From assembly GCF_001420605.1 (NCBI RefSeq), contig NZ_LJIZ01000012.1, positions 47,987-111,986 on the forward strand: a DNA stretch of 64,000 nucleotides, read 5' to 3'. A model generated the notes under the pieces. The model was given only the letters and a program-made list of their open reading frames with translations, searched no databases and was not told the origin of the DNA. Positions 35,644 to 43,380 of the stretch are shown here, piece after piece. Each line of letters opens with the position of its first letter. Within the stretch, counting starts at the first letter, position 1. Both the position numbers and the translations under genes were made by a program. Source of the DNA: Bacillus sp. FJAT-25509. Its GTDB lineage: Bacteria; Bacillota; Bacilli; Bacillales; Bacillaceae_G.

Positions 35644-36528
35644 TTAGGCCTCCTTTTCATAATAATGTAAGAAAATTTCCTCCAGGTCAGGCTCTTCAAT
35701 CCATAAATTTTCAATTTCGATTTCCGCTATTTTTTTCAAAACTTTATTTATATTGCCTTTAAAAATAAAGCTAATCGTTTTACCTTTGATTTCAATATTA
35801 TTTACCCCTGGCATATTGAAGAAATTTGGATCTACTTCGTTTTGAATATCTATTTTAAATCGTTTGTAATTGTTTTCTTGTAACGTGCTTATTTTTTCTA
35901 CTGTAACAATCTTACCTTCTTTAATAATTGCAACTCGATCACATAAACGTTGAACTTCACTTAAAATGTGTGATGAAAATAAAATCGTTGCTCCTTTTTT
36001 ATTTTCCTCCTCTAATAAGTCAAAAAATCTTTGCTGCATTAAAGGATCAAGACCACTTGTCGGTTCATCCAATATAATTAACTTCGGTTCATGAAGTAAT
36101 CCTTGGACAATCCCTACCTTCTTTTTATTACCTAAAGATAAATCATCAATCTTCTTCGTTAAATCGAGGTCCATAACTTCAGCTAATTCTTTTATTCTTT
36201 TCGTGCAATCTTTTTTATAAAAACTAGCTGAGTATTTTAACAAATCCATTACTTTCATATTGTCATAATAAAAAACTTCAGATGGCAAATAACCGATTTC
36301 TTTTTTTATTTCTGGAGCAAACTGTACACAGTCCTTTCCAAATATTTTAGCACTACCAGTCGTAGGATAAATTAGCGAAAGTAATGTTCGAATTGTAGTT
36401 GATTTACCTGCACCATTTGGACCAATGAATCCGAATATTTCTCCCTCTTCTATATTGAAACTTATATCTGTAATTCCTCTAGAATTGCCATAGGTCTTCG
36501 TTAAATTATTAATTTCAATCGCGTACAT
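35644..36528 (-). CDS. ABC transporter ATP-binding protein
   Basis: This 294-residue exporter ATPase has Walker A GPNGAGKSTT, signature LSLGNKKKVGIVQGL, Walker B LIILDEPTSGLDPLM and H-loop FSSHILSEVQ. The last about 80 residues are a regulatory extension. It is the first gene of a three-gene operon with two permeases. It diverges from a TetR gene across a region with a perfect inverted repeat, which fits TetR repression of drug or toxin export. GGGAGGTTC precedes the ATG. Confidence 0.9.
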   Translation of the reverse strand: MYAIEINNLTKTYGNSRGITDISFNIEEGEIFGFIGPNGAGKSTTIRTLLSLIYPTTGSAKIFGKDCVQFAPEIKKEIGYLPSEVFYYDNMKVMDLLKYSASFYKKDCTKRIKELAEVMDLDLTKKIDDLSLGNKKKVGIVQGLLHEPKLIILDEPTSGLDPLMQQRFFDLLEEENKKGATILFSSHILSEVQRLCDRVAIIKEGKIVTVEKISTLQENNYKRFKIDIQNEVDPNFFNMPGVNNIEIKGKTISFIFKGNINKVLKKIAEIEIENLWIEEPDLEEIFLHYYEKEA

Positions 36529-36611
36529 AAATGAACCTCCCGCTTTGTTTTGAAATATTTATTTGTGATTATTACAAAACTAGTATATACCTCAATCATA
36601 AAAAAGAGAAT

Positions 36612-36649
36612 ATGTTTTGAAATAATTTTAATAAAATATTTCAAAACAT
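36612..36649. promoter_or_regulatory. Probable TetR-family operator
   Basis: ATGTTTTGAAATA (36612-36624) and TATTTCAAAACAT (36637-36649) form a perfect 13-bp inverted repeat with a 12-base spacer, centred between the divergent TetR and ABC genes. A further GTTTTGAAATA half-site lies at about 36548-36558, closer to the ATPase start. Confidence 0.75.
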
Positions 36650-36687
36650 GATATACTATTATATAGATAATGACGGAGGTATCAATA

Positions 36688-37281
36688 TTGGACGGATATA
36701 AAAAACGAACTCTGCAGAAAATGGAGAGCATTGAAAAAAGTACAACTAAATTATTGTCATTACCTTTAAATGATATAAAAATAGCAGATATTGCAAAGTT
36801 AGCGAATGTATCACAAGTATCAATTTACAATTATTATGGTAGTAAAGAAGCCCTACTAAAAGCTACAATTATTCGATTAATGGATCATCAATACGAAGAA
36901 ACAAAACAAATGATTTCAAGTGATATTCCTTTTAATGAAAAAATTAAGGAATTATTTATTCGTAAGAAAAACGCTCTGGATATAATTAATCTTGAAATGT
37001 TTACAGCATTAATGAAAAAAGACTCAGAACTTCAAGAATTAGTTTTAGATTTTACAATGAACAAATCATTCAAAATGCTGATCTCGCTAATCGATGAAGG
37101 ACGTTCATTAGGTTTAGTTCGAAATGAGGTTCAAAACCAAACATTATTAATCTATATCCAAGTCTTGAGCCAAGCTTTTTTAAATATGGACCAAACAACC
37201 TCACAATATATCCAACAAAAAGAAGTAGTAGATGAAATTATGAATATCTTCTTATATGGATTACTGAAACAAGAGGACTAA
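36688..37281 (+). CDS. TetR/AcrR family transcriptional regulator
   Basis: This 198-residue regulator has an N-terminal helix-turn-helix (ADIAKLANVSQVSIYNYYGSKEALLKATI, about residues 27-55) and an all-helical ligand-binding remainder. I favour the TTG start because GGAGG lies eight bases upstream. An ATG six codons earlier (36670) has no ribosome site. It is divergent from the ATPase-permease-permease operon and probably represses both itself and that operon through the 13-bp inverted repeat. Confidence 0.9.
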   Translation: MDGYKKRTLQKMESIEKSTTKLLSLPLNDIKIADIAKLANVSQVSIYNYYGSKEALLKATIIRLMDHQYEETKQMISSDIPFNEKIKELFIRKKNALDIINLEMFTALMKKDSELQELVLDFTMNKSFKMLISLIDEGRSLGLVRNEVQNQTLLIYIQVLSQAFLNMDQTTSQYIQQKEVVDEIMNIFLYGLLKQED

Positions 37282-37306
37282 AATAGAATAATCGGCAGAA
37301 TAGTTA

Positions 37307-37341
37307 TAAAAAAAGGCATCTTTACTTAGGGAAAGATGCCT
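37307..37341 (-). terminator. Minus-strand terminator at the end of the second repeat copy
   Basis: GGCATCTTT (37315-37323) and AAAGATGCC (37332-37340) form a 9-bp stem. On the minus strand it is followed by a T-run. It faces the repeat rather than the TetR gene, which ends on the other strand. Confidence 0.85.
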
Positions 37342-37804
37342 TCACGCTGTTGAAAAACAACCTTGTCAATTAACTTACCAATTTTCGTAAAGGAGTAGAG
37401 CGATGTTGATTTCCACTACAGGATGCGGGGTCTCAGCCTTCCCGCTTATCCCATAGGAGTCGAGCACCCCTTTCGTTCCAATCAACTTATTCATCAAAAA
37501 GAATTCTGCAATAAATCCTAATCAAATAGCCTTTACTTAGAATATCCTAACAGTTGTTTATTGATTAGTTTGTAGGTCAATTGATATCGAATTAATTAAT
37601 AAACTAATCAATAAAAATTAGCTCATAATATTTTTTACTTCTGAAAAAACCATTACTGGTGTTATTTGAATCATAAAATTGATCATACATAATAAAATTT
37701 AAAACCATTAATAGCTAGATCATCCAAAAAATGAAAATTTCATCATTAATAAATGTTCATTTAATGTCCGTTTTCTCTATTGATCGTTTTATATTTGAAC
37801 ACCT
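37328..37804 (-). repeat. Dispersed ~0.5-kb repeat, second copy with internal deletion
   Basis: On the minus strand this matches the copy at 9911-10410 block by block. It lacks 49 bases of the GC core, the equivalent of 10280-10328. The missing segment is bounded in the full copy by two GCA triplets, so a microhomology deletion explains it. The copy is flanked by a 17-base direct repeat, AAAAGGCATCTTTACTT, at 37311-37327 and 37805-37821. Confidence 0.8.
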
Positions 37805-37927
37805 AAAAGGCATCTTTACTTTTTGGAATATTCTTCTAGTCAAACTTATCCCTAGTTTTGTATTATCTTACCCTTTTTGTTCATAGAATGAATTACTTAT
37901 ATTTATTTTAAACTCTTGGAGGAGTAT

Positions 37928-38170
37928 ATGCGCAAAACGATTCTATGGCTTAAAGAAAATTGCGATGAAATTAAACGTGGCTTAATTGGTGGATTTACCA
38001 TTTTCAGTCTAGCTGTTATTTTTTTCACAACTGATTCCTCAGTAGAATACAACCAAAACGCATGTCTTAAATGGGAGTATAACAAATCTGCACAATTCAA
38101 CGTTTGCTCAATTTACAAAACATCTAGTACTAATACCATTCCATACGGATCAATGCTGAAGGAGAGATAG
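37928..38170 (+). CDS. Small membrane protein of unknown function
   Basis: This 80-residue protein has a basic N-terminus (MRKTILWLKENCDEIKRG), one hydrophobic segment (about residues 20-37) and a polar Asn/Ser/Tyr-rich tail with two cysteines (NACLKW, FNVCSI). GGAGG lies five bases before the ATG. A terminator follows directly, which supports a real gene. I do not recognise the family. The tail is probably outside the cell, and the cysteines could pair. Confidence 0.6.
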   Translation: MRKTILWLKENCDEIKRGLIGGFTIFSLAVIFFTTDSSVEYNQNACLKWEYNKSAQFNVCSIYKTSSTNTIPYGSMLKER

Positions 38171-38178
38171 AATAGAGT

Positions 38179-38212
38179 AAAAGGATAAGGCGCTTTACCT
38201 TATCCTTTTTTC
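38179..38212 (+). terminator. Intrinsic terminator
   Basis: AAAGGATAAGG and CCTTATCCTTT form an 11-bp stem followed by a T-run. It lies between the small membrane gene and the convergent permease gene and may serve both. Confidence 0.88.
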
Positions 38213-39183
38213 TATTGTCCAGCAACGTCCCTCTTCTTAAAGATTTCGCCAGCAGTGACAAGAAATATTAAAATATAAATGATCAATACTGCTATAGAAA
38301 ATTCAATTCTCATGCCGTTTTCTATATTGATCCCCTTTGTATAAACTGTTAAATCAGTGTGCATAAATGGTAAGAACTTAGACCAACTTTTCTCTCTTAA
38401 TAATGTTCCTATCCCATCGGAAGTTGCTAATAGGATTATACTTATTAATAAAGAAATACTACTTGTCCTTAAAACTGTTGATAAGAAATAAGCAACAGCA
38501 ACAAAGAACAAGTATGGTAGTAGATTAATTAAATAATCGTTTAGTAAACTTGGTAAAATACCTTGCTCTACTACATGATTGTTTACATATTGTAATACTG
38601 GTTGTGCACTAAAATTTAAACCGTTTAACGCGCTACCTATAATGAATGAGTAAATAATGATTGCAAAAGAAAAGATGAAATATAATATTACCAAACTGAT
38701 AAATTTTGCATAATAAATCATTCGTCTTGTTGATGGTTTAACGAGCAAGAAATTTATTGTTTTCCACTGATGTTCTTTTGACATCATATTACTTGCAAAA
38801 TAAATCAGAAGGATTCCAATAATGTTCGTTACGACTGCACCTTTTTTCATAAAGTCCAACACAGTGTGTTGTTGAATTGGTGAAAAATTATGTGCAAGAC
38901 GATACTTATTGATCTCATATGTCTCTTTTTGCTCTTTTGCAAATGCGGGCAAGTCGGAAGAGTTTTGCCCTGCTAATACTTCTTCTATCTTTTTATTTTC
39001 TATTTTTAATTCTGTTCTCCAGTTTTCAGCTTTTGCTGCTCCGCTTTCCTTTTCTACATAATCCCATCTTCCAAGGACAATAATTGGGATAAATAGTAAA
39101 ATTAGCGTGATGATAAATGATTTTTGAACGAATATTTTACGTAATTCGTTCTCTATTAATCGTATAAAATTACTCAATGACAT
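38212..39183 (-). CDS. ABC-2 type transporter permease
   Basis: This 323-residue permease has an N-terminal membrane segment, a long extracellular loop rich in Lys/Glu and five further hydrophobic segments. MMSKEHQWKTINFLLVKPSTRRMIYYAKFISL is the cytoplasmic coupling loop. It overlaps the end of the ATPase gene by 14 bases. The ATG is only two bases after AGGAGG, so an in-frame TTG at 39177 may be the true start. It resembles the permease at 29164-30156. Confidence 0.87.
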   Translation of the reverse strand: MSLSNFIRLIENELRKIFVQKSFIITLILLFIPIIVLGRWDYVEKESGAAKAENWRTELKIENKKIEEVLAGQNSSDLPAFAKEQKETYEINKYRLAHNFSPIQQHTVLDFMKKGAVVTNIIGILLIYFASNMMSKEHQWKTINFLLVKPSTRRMIYYAKFISLVILYFIFSFAIIIYSFIIGSALNGLNFSAQPVLQYVNNHVVEQGILPSLLNDYLINLLPYLFFVAVAYFLSTVLRTSSISLLISIILLATSDGIGTLLREKSWSKFLPFMHTDLTVYTKGINIENGMRIEFSIAVLIIYILIFLVTAGEIFKKRDVAGQ

Positions 39184-40093
39184 TTCCTCCTGTCAATTGA
39201 ATGAACAGATCTTCTAACCTTTCTTTTTTGCGCGTTACATAATAAATCTCTATTCCTGCCAGTACCAACTCTTTCATTAATGAAGGAATATCTTCCTCAT
39301 CAATTTCAAAAATAATTGATTGATCATTAATAATGTCAAATTTGTACTTGTTATCTCGATTTGTAAAACTATTTTCAAAAACTTTCGTGCTTTTTACCAC
39401 TATTTCTATAAAAAACTTCTCACCACTTTTATCATTCAGCTCAATTGATTCAACAAATTGACCATTTTGAATAATGATTGAGCGATCACAAATCAATTCT
39501 ATTTCAGATAATAGATGACTAGATAGTAGGATTGCTGTTTGTTCGACCTCAGCAATCCGTTTTAAATAATCACGGATTTCTCTTACTCCAGCCGGGTCCA
39601 ATCCATTAGTTGGCTCATCTAAAATTAAAATTGAAGGATTATGTAATAACGCTTGGGCAATTCCTAATCTTTGCTTCATCCCTAATGAATACGTTGAAAA
39701 CTTTTTATGTATAGCATGCGAAAGTCCAAGTAAATCAATAACCTCAAGAACTCTCTCCTTCGAGACACCTTCTAACATTCGAGCAAAATACATTAAATTT
39801 TTATACCCACTATAAAAAGGATAAAATGCAGGAGTTTCAATCATTGCTCCGATATGTTTGATTGATTCTTTAAAGTTTTCCTTAATCGAATTGCCTTGGA
39901 TATAAATCTCACCACTCGTGATACTCATAAGTCCAACAATCATTCGCATTGTCGTCGTTTTTCCTGAACCATTTGGCCCAAGTAAACCTAAAACTTCCCC
40001 TTTATATAACTCGAAACTAATATCTTTAATAATCTTTTGATTGCTAATCGTCTTATTTACACTTTTTAGCTCAAGAACAATATCTCGATTCAT
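39170..40093 (-). CDS. ABC transporter ATP-binding protein (BcrA-like)
   Basis: This 307-residue ATPase has Walker A GPNGSGKTTT, signature YSLGMKQRLGIAQAL and Walker B SILILDEPTNGLDPAGV. Motifs and C-terminal extension resemble those of the ATPase at 28254-29171, so the two exporters are related. GGAGGCC precedes the ATG. With the overlapping permease gene it forms a two-gene exporter. The substrate is unknown and no regulator is adjacent. Confidence 0.9.
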   Translation of the reverse strand: MNRDIVLELKSVNKTISNQKIIKDISFELYKGEVLGLLGPNGSGKTTTMRMIVGLMSITSGEIYIQGNSIKENFKESIKHIGAMIETPAFYPFYSGYKNLMYFARMLEGVSKERVLEVIDLLGLSHAIHKKFSTYSLGMKQRLGIAQALLHNPSILILDEPTNGLDPAGVREIRDYLKRIAEVEQTAILLSSHLLSEIELICDRSIIIQNGQFVESIELNDKSGEKFFIEIVVKSTKVFENSFTNRDNKYKFDIINDQSIIFEIDEEDIPSLMKELVLAGIEIYYVTRKKERLEDLFIQLTGGNVIE

Positions 40094-40202
40094 CTTGAGG
40101 CCTCCTATTTCTGCAATAATAACTTACTAACTATAAAGTTTTCCCCTTCCTTTTCTCAATAATTAATGCTATTCTCATGGAAGGAATTGAAAGGAGAACA
40201 TC

Positions 40203-40445
40203 ATGAAAAGAATACCATATTACTTAGTATTTGGCTCATTTATCCCATATTTATTAATCTTTGCTTTACCTTTTTTACCTGTTTCTGGGAGCTTAAAAGC
40301 CGGTCTGATCGCTCTATTAGTTATTCTTGGAGAAGGAATGTTTTGGATTGGTGGAGTATTTGTAGGGAAAGATGTTATGACGAACTATCGTAAAAAACTG
40401 AGCCCAGCAAAATGGTTTAAAAATAGAAGAAAACAAGAAAATTGA
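40203..40445 (+). CDS. Small membrane protein, possibly transporter-suffix-domain type
   Basis: This 80-residue protein has two hydrophobic segments (about 8-27 and 32-52) and a basic tail, VGKDVMTNYRKKLSPAKWFKNRRK. The end WxGGxFVGKxVxxxYxKxLxPxxWF resembles what is annotated in Bacillus as the transporter suffix domain. I recall that pattern but cannot verify it. AAAGGAGAACATC precedes the ATG. It is divergent from the ABC ATPase gene. Confidence 0.65.
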   Translation: MKRIPYYLVFGSFIPYLLIFALPFLPVSGSLKAGLIALLVILGEGMFWIGGVFVGKDVMTNYRKKLSPAKWFKNRRKQEN

Positions 40446-40452
40446 TGAATAA

Positions 40453-40483
40453 AGGGATGCTCTCATAAGTAGCCCTTTTTTTT
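40453..40483 (+). terminator. Weak intrinsic terminator
   Basis: AAAGGG and CCCTTT with imperfect inner pairing are followed by a run of T. The stem is short. Confidence 0.5.
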
Positions 40484-40760
40484 ATGCAAAATGTTGGTTG
40501 TGGATAGAATGCGGACAGAATGTGAAATTTGTTGATAAAGTTGTTAACAATGTTTATAAAGTAATGATTTTTAATTCATAAAGACATTAGAGTCAAATTA
40601 AGATCGACTTTGTCTGTTGATAACTAGTGAATTCAGACTAAAAAGTACAAACTTATATCGAACATTGTTGATAACTTATGAACTTTGTTAATCTATTGTG
40701 TGAAGCAATAGATCTAGGAATCTCTCTAATTCTGCAAAAATTTAATTAAATTTCACAATA
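40484..40760. other. Noncoding region with a cluster of DnaA-box-like sites
   Basis: No gene is visible in this stretch. TGTGGATAG (40499) and TGTTGATAA at 40530, 40615 and 40666 all lie in the same orientation, each one mismatch from the DnaA box TGTGGATAA. Looser variants occur at 40542 (TGTTAACAA) and 40551 (TGTTTATAA). Confidence 0.5.
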
Positions 40761-40785
40761 AAAAAACCCACAAATTTGTGGGTAG
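40757..40785 (-). terminator. Intrinsic terminator of the LOG-family gene
   Basis: ACCCACAAATTTGTGGGT (40766-40783) is a perfect palindrome. On the minus strand it is followed by TTTTTTTATT. Confidence 0.85.
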
Positions 40786-40797
40786 TACCAAAAACAA

Positions 40798-41382
40798 TTA
40801 TTTACCTTCTAGTTGCTTCCATTTATTTTGCATTACAGGTGGTTCATAGTTATGCATTAGTTTTAGTAGGTCGTCTGCATTTTCTGCAATAACAAATAAT
40901 GAAAGTGTATTTTCGTTCATAAATCCTTCTTTTACAGCATGTTTAAGCAAATCTAACACAGGGCTAAAGAAGTTATCAACATTTAATAAACCAATTGGCT
41001 TATTGTGGATTCCAATTTGTGCCCAACAAATAATCTCAAATAATTCATCGAAAGTACCAATTCCGCCCGGCAGTGCAATAAACCCATCGGACATCTCGTT
41101 CATTAAAGCTTTTCGCTCATGCATTGATTCTGTCTCAATGAATTGCGTTAGCCCTTTATGGGCAACCTCTCCACGAAATAATCCACCAGGCATAATGCCA
41201 ATGACATTTCCACCTTGTTTTAACAATTCATTTGCAATTTCTGCCATAATTCCTAGTCTTGATCCACCATAAATTAAATCTATATTATTACTAGCAAATA
41301 AGGCACCTAGTTTTTTTGCTTGAAGACTAAATGACTCTCTATTCCCAAGATTTGAACCAGCATAAACACAAATTTTCTTCAT
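40798..41382 (-). CDS. LOG-family nucleotide phosphoribohydrolase (YvdD-like)
   Basis: This 194-residue Rossmann-fold protein has the signature PGGIGTFDELFEIICWAQIG and the earlier GSRLGIMAEIANELL. That combination marks the LOG/TIGR00730 family, which releases the base from nucleoside 5'-monophosphates (cytokinin riboside monophosphate or purine nucleotides). The catalytic Arg and Glu are in HERKALMNEMSDGFIALPGG and TFDE. It is cytoplasmic and stands as a single gene with its own terminator. The physiological substrate in Bacillus is not settled. Confidence 0.9.
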   Translation of the reverse strand: MKKICVYAGSNLGNRESFSLQAKKLGALFASNNIDLIYGGSRLGIMAEIANELLKQGGNVIGIMPGGLFRGEVAHKGLTQFIETESMHERKALMNEMSDGFIALPGGIGTFDELFEIICWAQIGIHNKPIGLLNVDNFFSPVLDLLKHAVKEGFMNENTLSLFVIAENADDLLKLMHNYEPPVMQNKWKQLEGK

Positions 41383-41481
41383 AAAATGTCACTTCCTTCG
41401 ATGTATTTTACTTTATTTTAACATATCTTTCGATTAGGATTGTAAAGATAAAGTTAACTAATTTTTTTAGGAGTTGAAAAA

Positions 41482-42474
41482 ATGAATTTAGGTACTATTG
41501 GAACAAGCTGGATTACAGAAAGTTTTATCGAAGCTTCAAAGGATAGTAAATTGCTTAATTTAACAGCGATTTATTCTAGAAATGAAGAAACTGCAAGGGC
41601 ATTTGCTACAAAGCACAACGCTCCTAAGTATTTTACGAATATTGAAGAGTTAGCGACAAGCCCTGATATCGACGTAGTATACATAGCATCCCCGAACTCA
41701 TTACACTATGAACAAACCATTTTATTATTAAAAAATAATAAACATGTCATTTGTGAAAAACCAATTTTCTCAACAATTAATGAGTTAGATCATGCCTTTA
41801 AAGTTGCAGAAGAAAATGGAGTTTATTTATTTGAAGCTATTCGTAACTTCCACTCACCTAACTTTACAGCTTTAAAAAAAGGTCTAGAAAAAGTCGGCCA
41901 AATTAGAAGTGCTAATCTGCATTATCTACAATATTCTTCTAAATATGATGCATTCCTTAGAGGTGAGAATCCAAATGTTTTCTCTCCAGAATTTTCTGGT
42001 GGGGCATTAGTAGATTTAGGTGTTTATCCAATTTACGTAGTAATTGGTTTATTTGGAAAACCAGCCTCAGTAAATTATACTCCTGTTAAATTGCGTACCG
42101 GTATTGATGGTAGTGGTACATTAGTGTTAAATTATGAAAACTTCACCTGTAGCATCCAATGCTCTAAAGTCTCTCAATCATATATTGAAAGTGAAATTAC
42201 TGGTGAAATCGGAACTTTAGTTATTGATAAGCCATCTCCAATTTCAAAAATTACTTTGATTAACCATAAATCAAAGCACCGTGAGTCTTTGGAAGTTAGC
42301 CAAGTCCCGAATGATATGCTATATGAAATCCAAAATATTACTAGCATAATAAAAGAATCAAATCAAACAGAATATGAAAACTTAAAAGAGCTTAGCAAGC
42401 TAGTTTTAACAGTAACTGAAACTGCAAGAAAGCAAGGCGGAATTGTATTTGGAGTTGAAAATAAAGAAAACTAG
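41482..42474 (+). CDS. Gfo/Idh/MocA-family oxidoreductase
   Basis: This 330-residue NAD(P)-dependent oxidoreductase has the N-terminal Rossmann fold (MNLGTIGTSWITESFIEA), DVVYIASPNSLHYEQ and the family motif HVICEKPIF. GGALVDLGVYPIYV holds the catalytic Asp/Tyr region. The substrate is probably a sugar, inositol-like compound or related polyol, but it cannot be specified. It looks like B. subtilis YulF-type members. GGAGTTG lies upstream of the ATG. No sugar operon surrounds it. Confidence 0.9.
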   Translation: MNLGTIGTSWITESFIEASKDSKLLNLTAIYSRNEETARAFATKHNAPKYFTNIEELATSPDIDVVYIASPNSLHYEQTILLLKNNKHVICEKPIFSTINELDHAFKVAEENGVYLFEAIRNFHSPNFTALKKGLEKVGQIRSANLHYLQYSSKYDAFLRGENPNVFSPEFSGGALVDLGVYPIYVVIGLFGKPASVNYTPVKLRTGIDGSGTLVLNYENFTCSIQCSKVSQSYIESEITGEIGTLVIDKPSPISKITLINHKSKHRESLEVSQVPNDMLYEIQNITSIIKESNQTEYENLKELSKLVLTVTETARKQGGIVFGVENKEN

Positions 42475-42580
42475 CCGATTGGCGAGCCTTAGGTGAAGAC
42501 AGAGGCGTAGTTGCACTTTTACTTAATTCCTAAAATTGGCAACTAACGTCGAGTTTTCTTCTGCGCTTCCAATTTATACT
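42475..42580. other. Structured, GC-richer segment of unknown nature
   Basis: Immediately after the oxidoreductase stop the sequence has nested complementary blocks: GCCGATTGGC (palindromic), CGTAGTTGC with GCAACTAACG, and GAAG/CTTC blocks farther out. The fold is imperfect and has no T-run. It may be a repeat or a structured RNA, and I do not recognise it. Confidence 0.4.
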
Positions 42581-42595
42581 TTCTAGAGAAATTAA

Positions 42596-42642
42596 TAAAA
42601 ATACCAGTTATCCGATTAGGTGGATACTGGTATTTTTATTTA
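42596..42642 (+). terminator. Intrinsic terminator
   Basis: ATACCAGTTATCC and GGATACTGGTAT form a stem with one mismatch, with A-rich and T-rich flanks. It closes the oxidoreductase unit. Confidence 0.85.
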
Positions 42643-42800
42643 TAGCTTAATTAAGCGTTAGGATTCTCTTCTTATAATCCTAAAAGTAAACTTTGGATAT
42701 CAATAAAATAGGCGAAATAACCCATTTGAGGAATAGATGTTTTTGGAACTACTATTTTATGTAAGAGCTGATTAAAAAGATTAATCAGCTTTATTGTTTT

Positions 42801-43232
42801 TTAATATACAACAACCCATCCTACTCCTGGCACAAAGTACCATCTTCTACCACCAAGGATATAATACCCTCCAGACCAATAACCTCCTGGTCCAGGAAAC
42901 CCATGTCCCGGCCCATATCCTGGTCCGTGCCCATGCCCTGGTCCATATCCTGGCACATGGCCGTGTCCATATCCTGGTCCATATCCTGGCACATGGCCGT
43001 GTCCTTGACCTGGCCCATATCCTGGCATTTGACCATGTCCTGGCACTTGACCATGTCCTGGCACTTGACCGTGTCCTGGCATTTGACCGTGTCCTGGCAT
43101 TTGACCGTGTCCTGGCATTTGACCGTGCCCTTGACCTGGTCCGTATCCCGGTCCCTGTCCTTGGCCTTGGCCTTGGCCTGGTTGAGAATAACCCGGTCCA
43201 GGATCTCGGCTATAAAGTTCATCAAATATCAT
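42801..43232 (-). CDS. Gly/Pro/Gln/His-rich tandem-repeat protein
   Basis: This 143-residue protein has a short N-terminus (MIFDELYSRDPGPGYSQ). Repeats of the type PGHGQM, PGHGQV and PGYGPGQGHGHV run over about residues 15-110. A conserved-looking end follows, with GGYWSGGYYILGGRRWYFVPGVGWVVVY. The DNA holds about six near-identical 18-base units at about 43020-43130. AGGTGGTGAGTGC precedes the ATG. I do not recognise the family. Such Gly/His/Tyr-rich proteins in Bacillus are often spore-coat or surface components, which is only a suggestion. Other frames are also open but give less plausible proteins. Confidence 0.65.
   Translation of the reverse strand: MIFDELYSRDPGPGYSQPGQGQGQGQGPGYGPGQGHGQMPGHGQMPGHGQMPGHGQVPGHGQVPGHGQMPGYGPGQGHGHVPGYGPGYGHGHVPGYGPGHGHGPGYGPGHGFPGPGGYWSGGYYILGGRRWYFVPGVGWVVVY
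42895..43190 (-). repeat. Tandem coding repeats (18-base units and variants)
   Basis: On the plus strand CCTGGCATTTGACCGTGT and one- or two-base variants recur about six times at 18-base steps between 43020 and 43130. They are flanked by more diverged CCTGGTCCATATCCTGG units. The repeats keep the reading frame. Confidence 0.85.
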
Positions 43233-43380
43233 GCACTCACCACCTAAATAGAATCATATCCCTATAGTATATTAATTCTGATGATGGCACGAGCAAGTAC
43301 TAAGACATTTAACTAACTTATTTATTTAATTGATGTTTTTGCCTATAAGTTTCTATAAATCCTATATTAGATACTTTAAT

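Noticed and set aside
43020..43130. 18-base tandem units considered as a CRISPR array
   Set aside because: The units are directly adjacent with no unique spacers, keep a reading frame, and no cas gene is near.
42794..43267. Alternative open frames across the Gly/Pro repeat gene, including one on the plus strand
   Set aside because: Repeats without stop codons leave several frames open. Only the 42801-43232 minus frame has a ribosome site and a non-repetitive, protein-like C-terminus.
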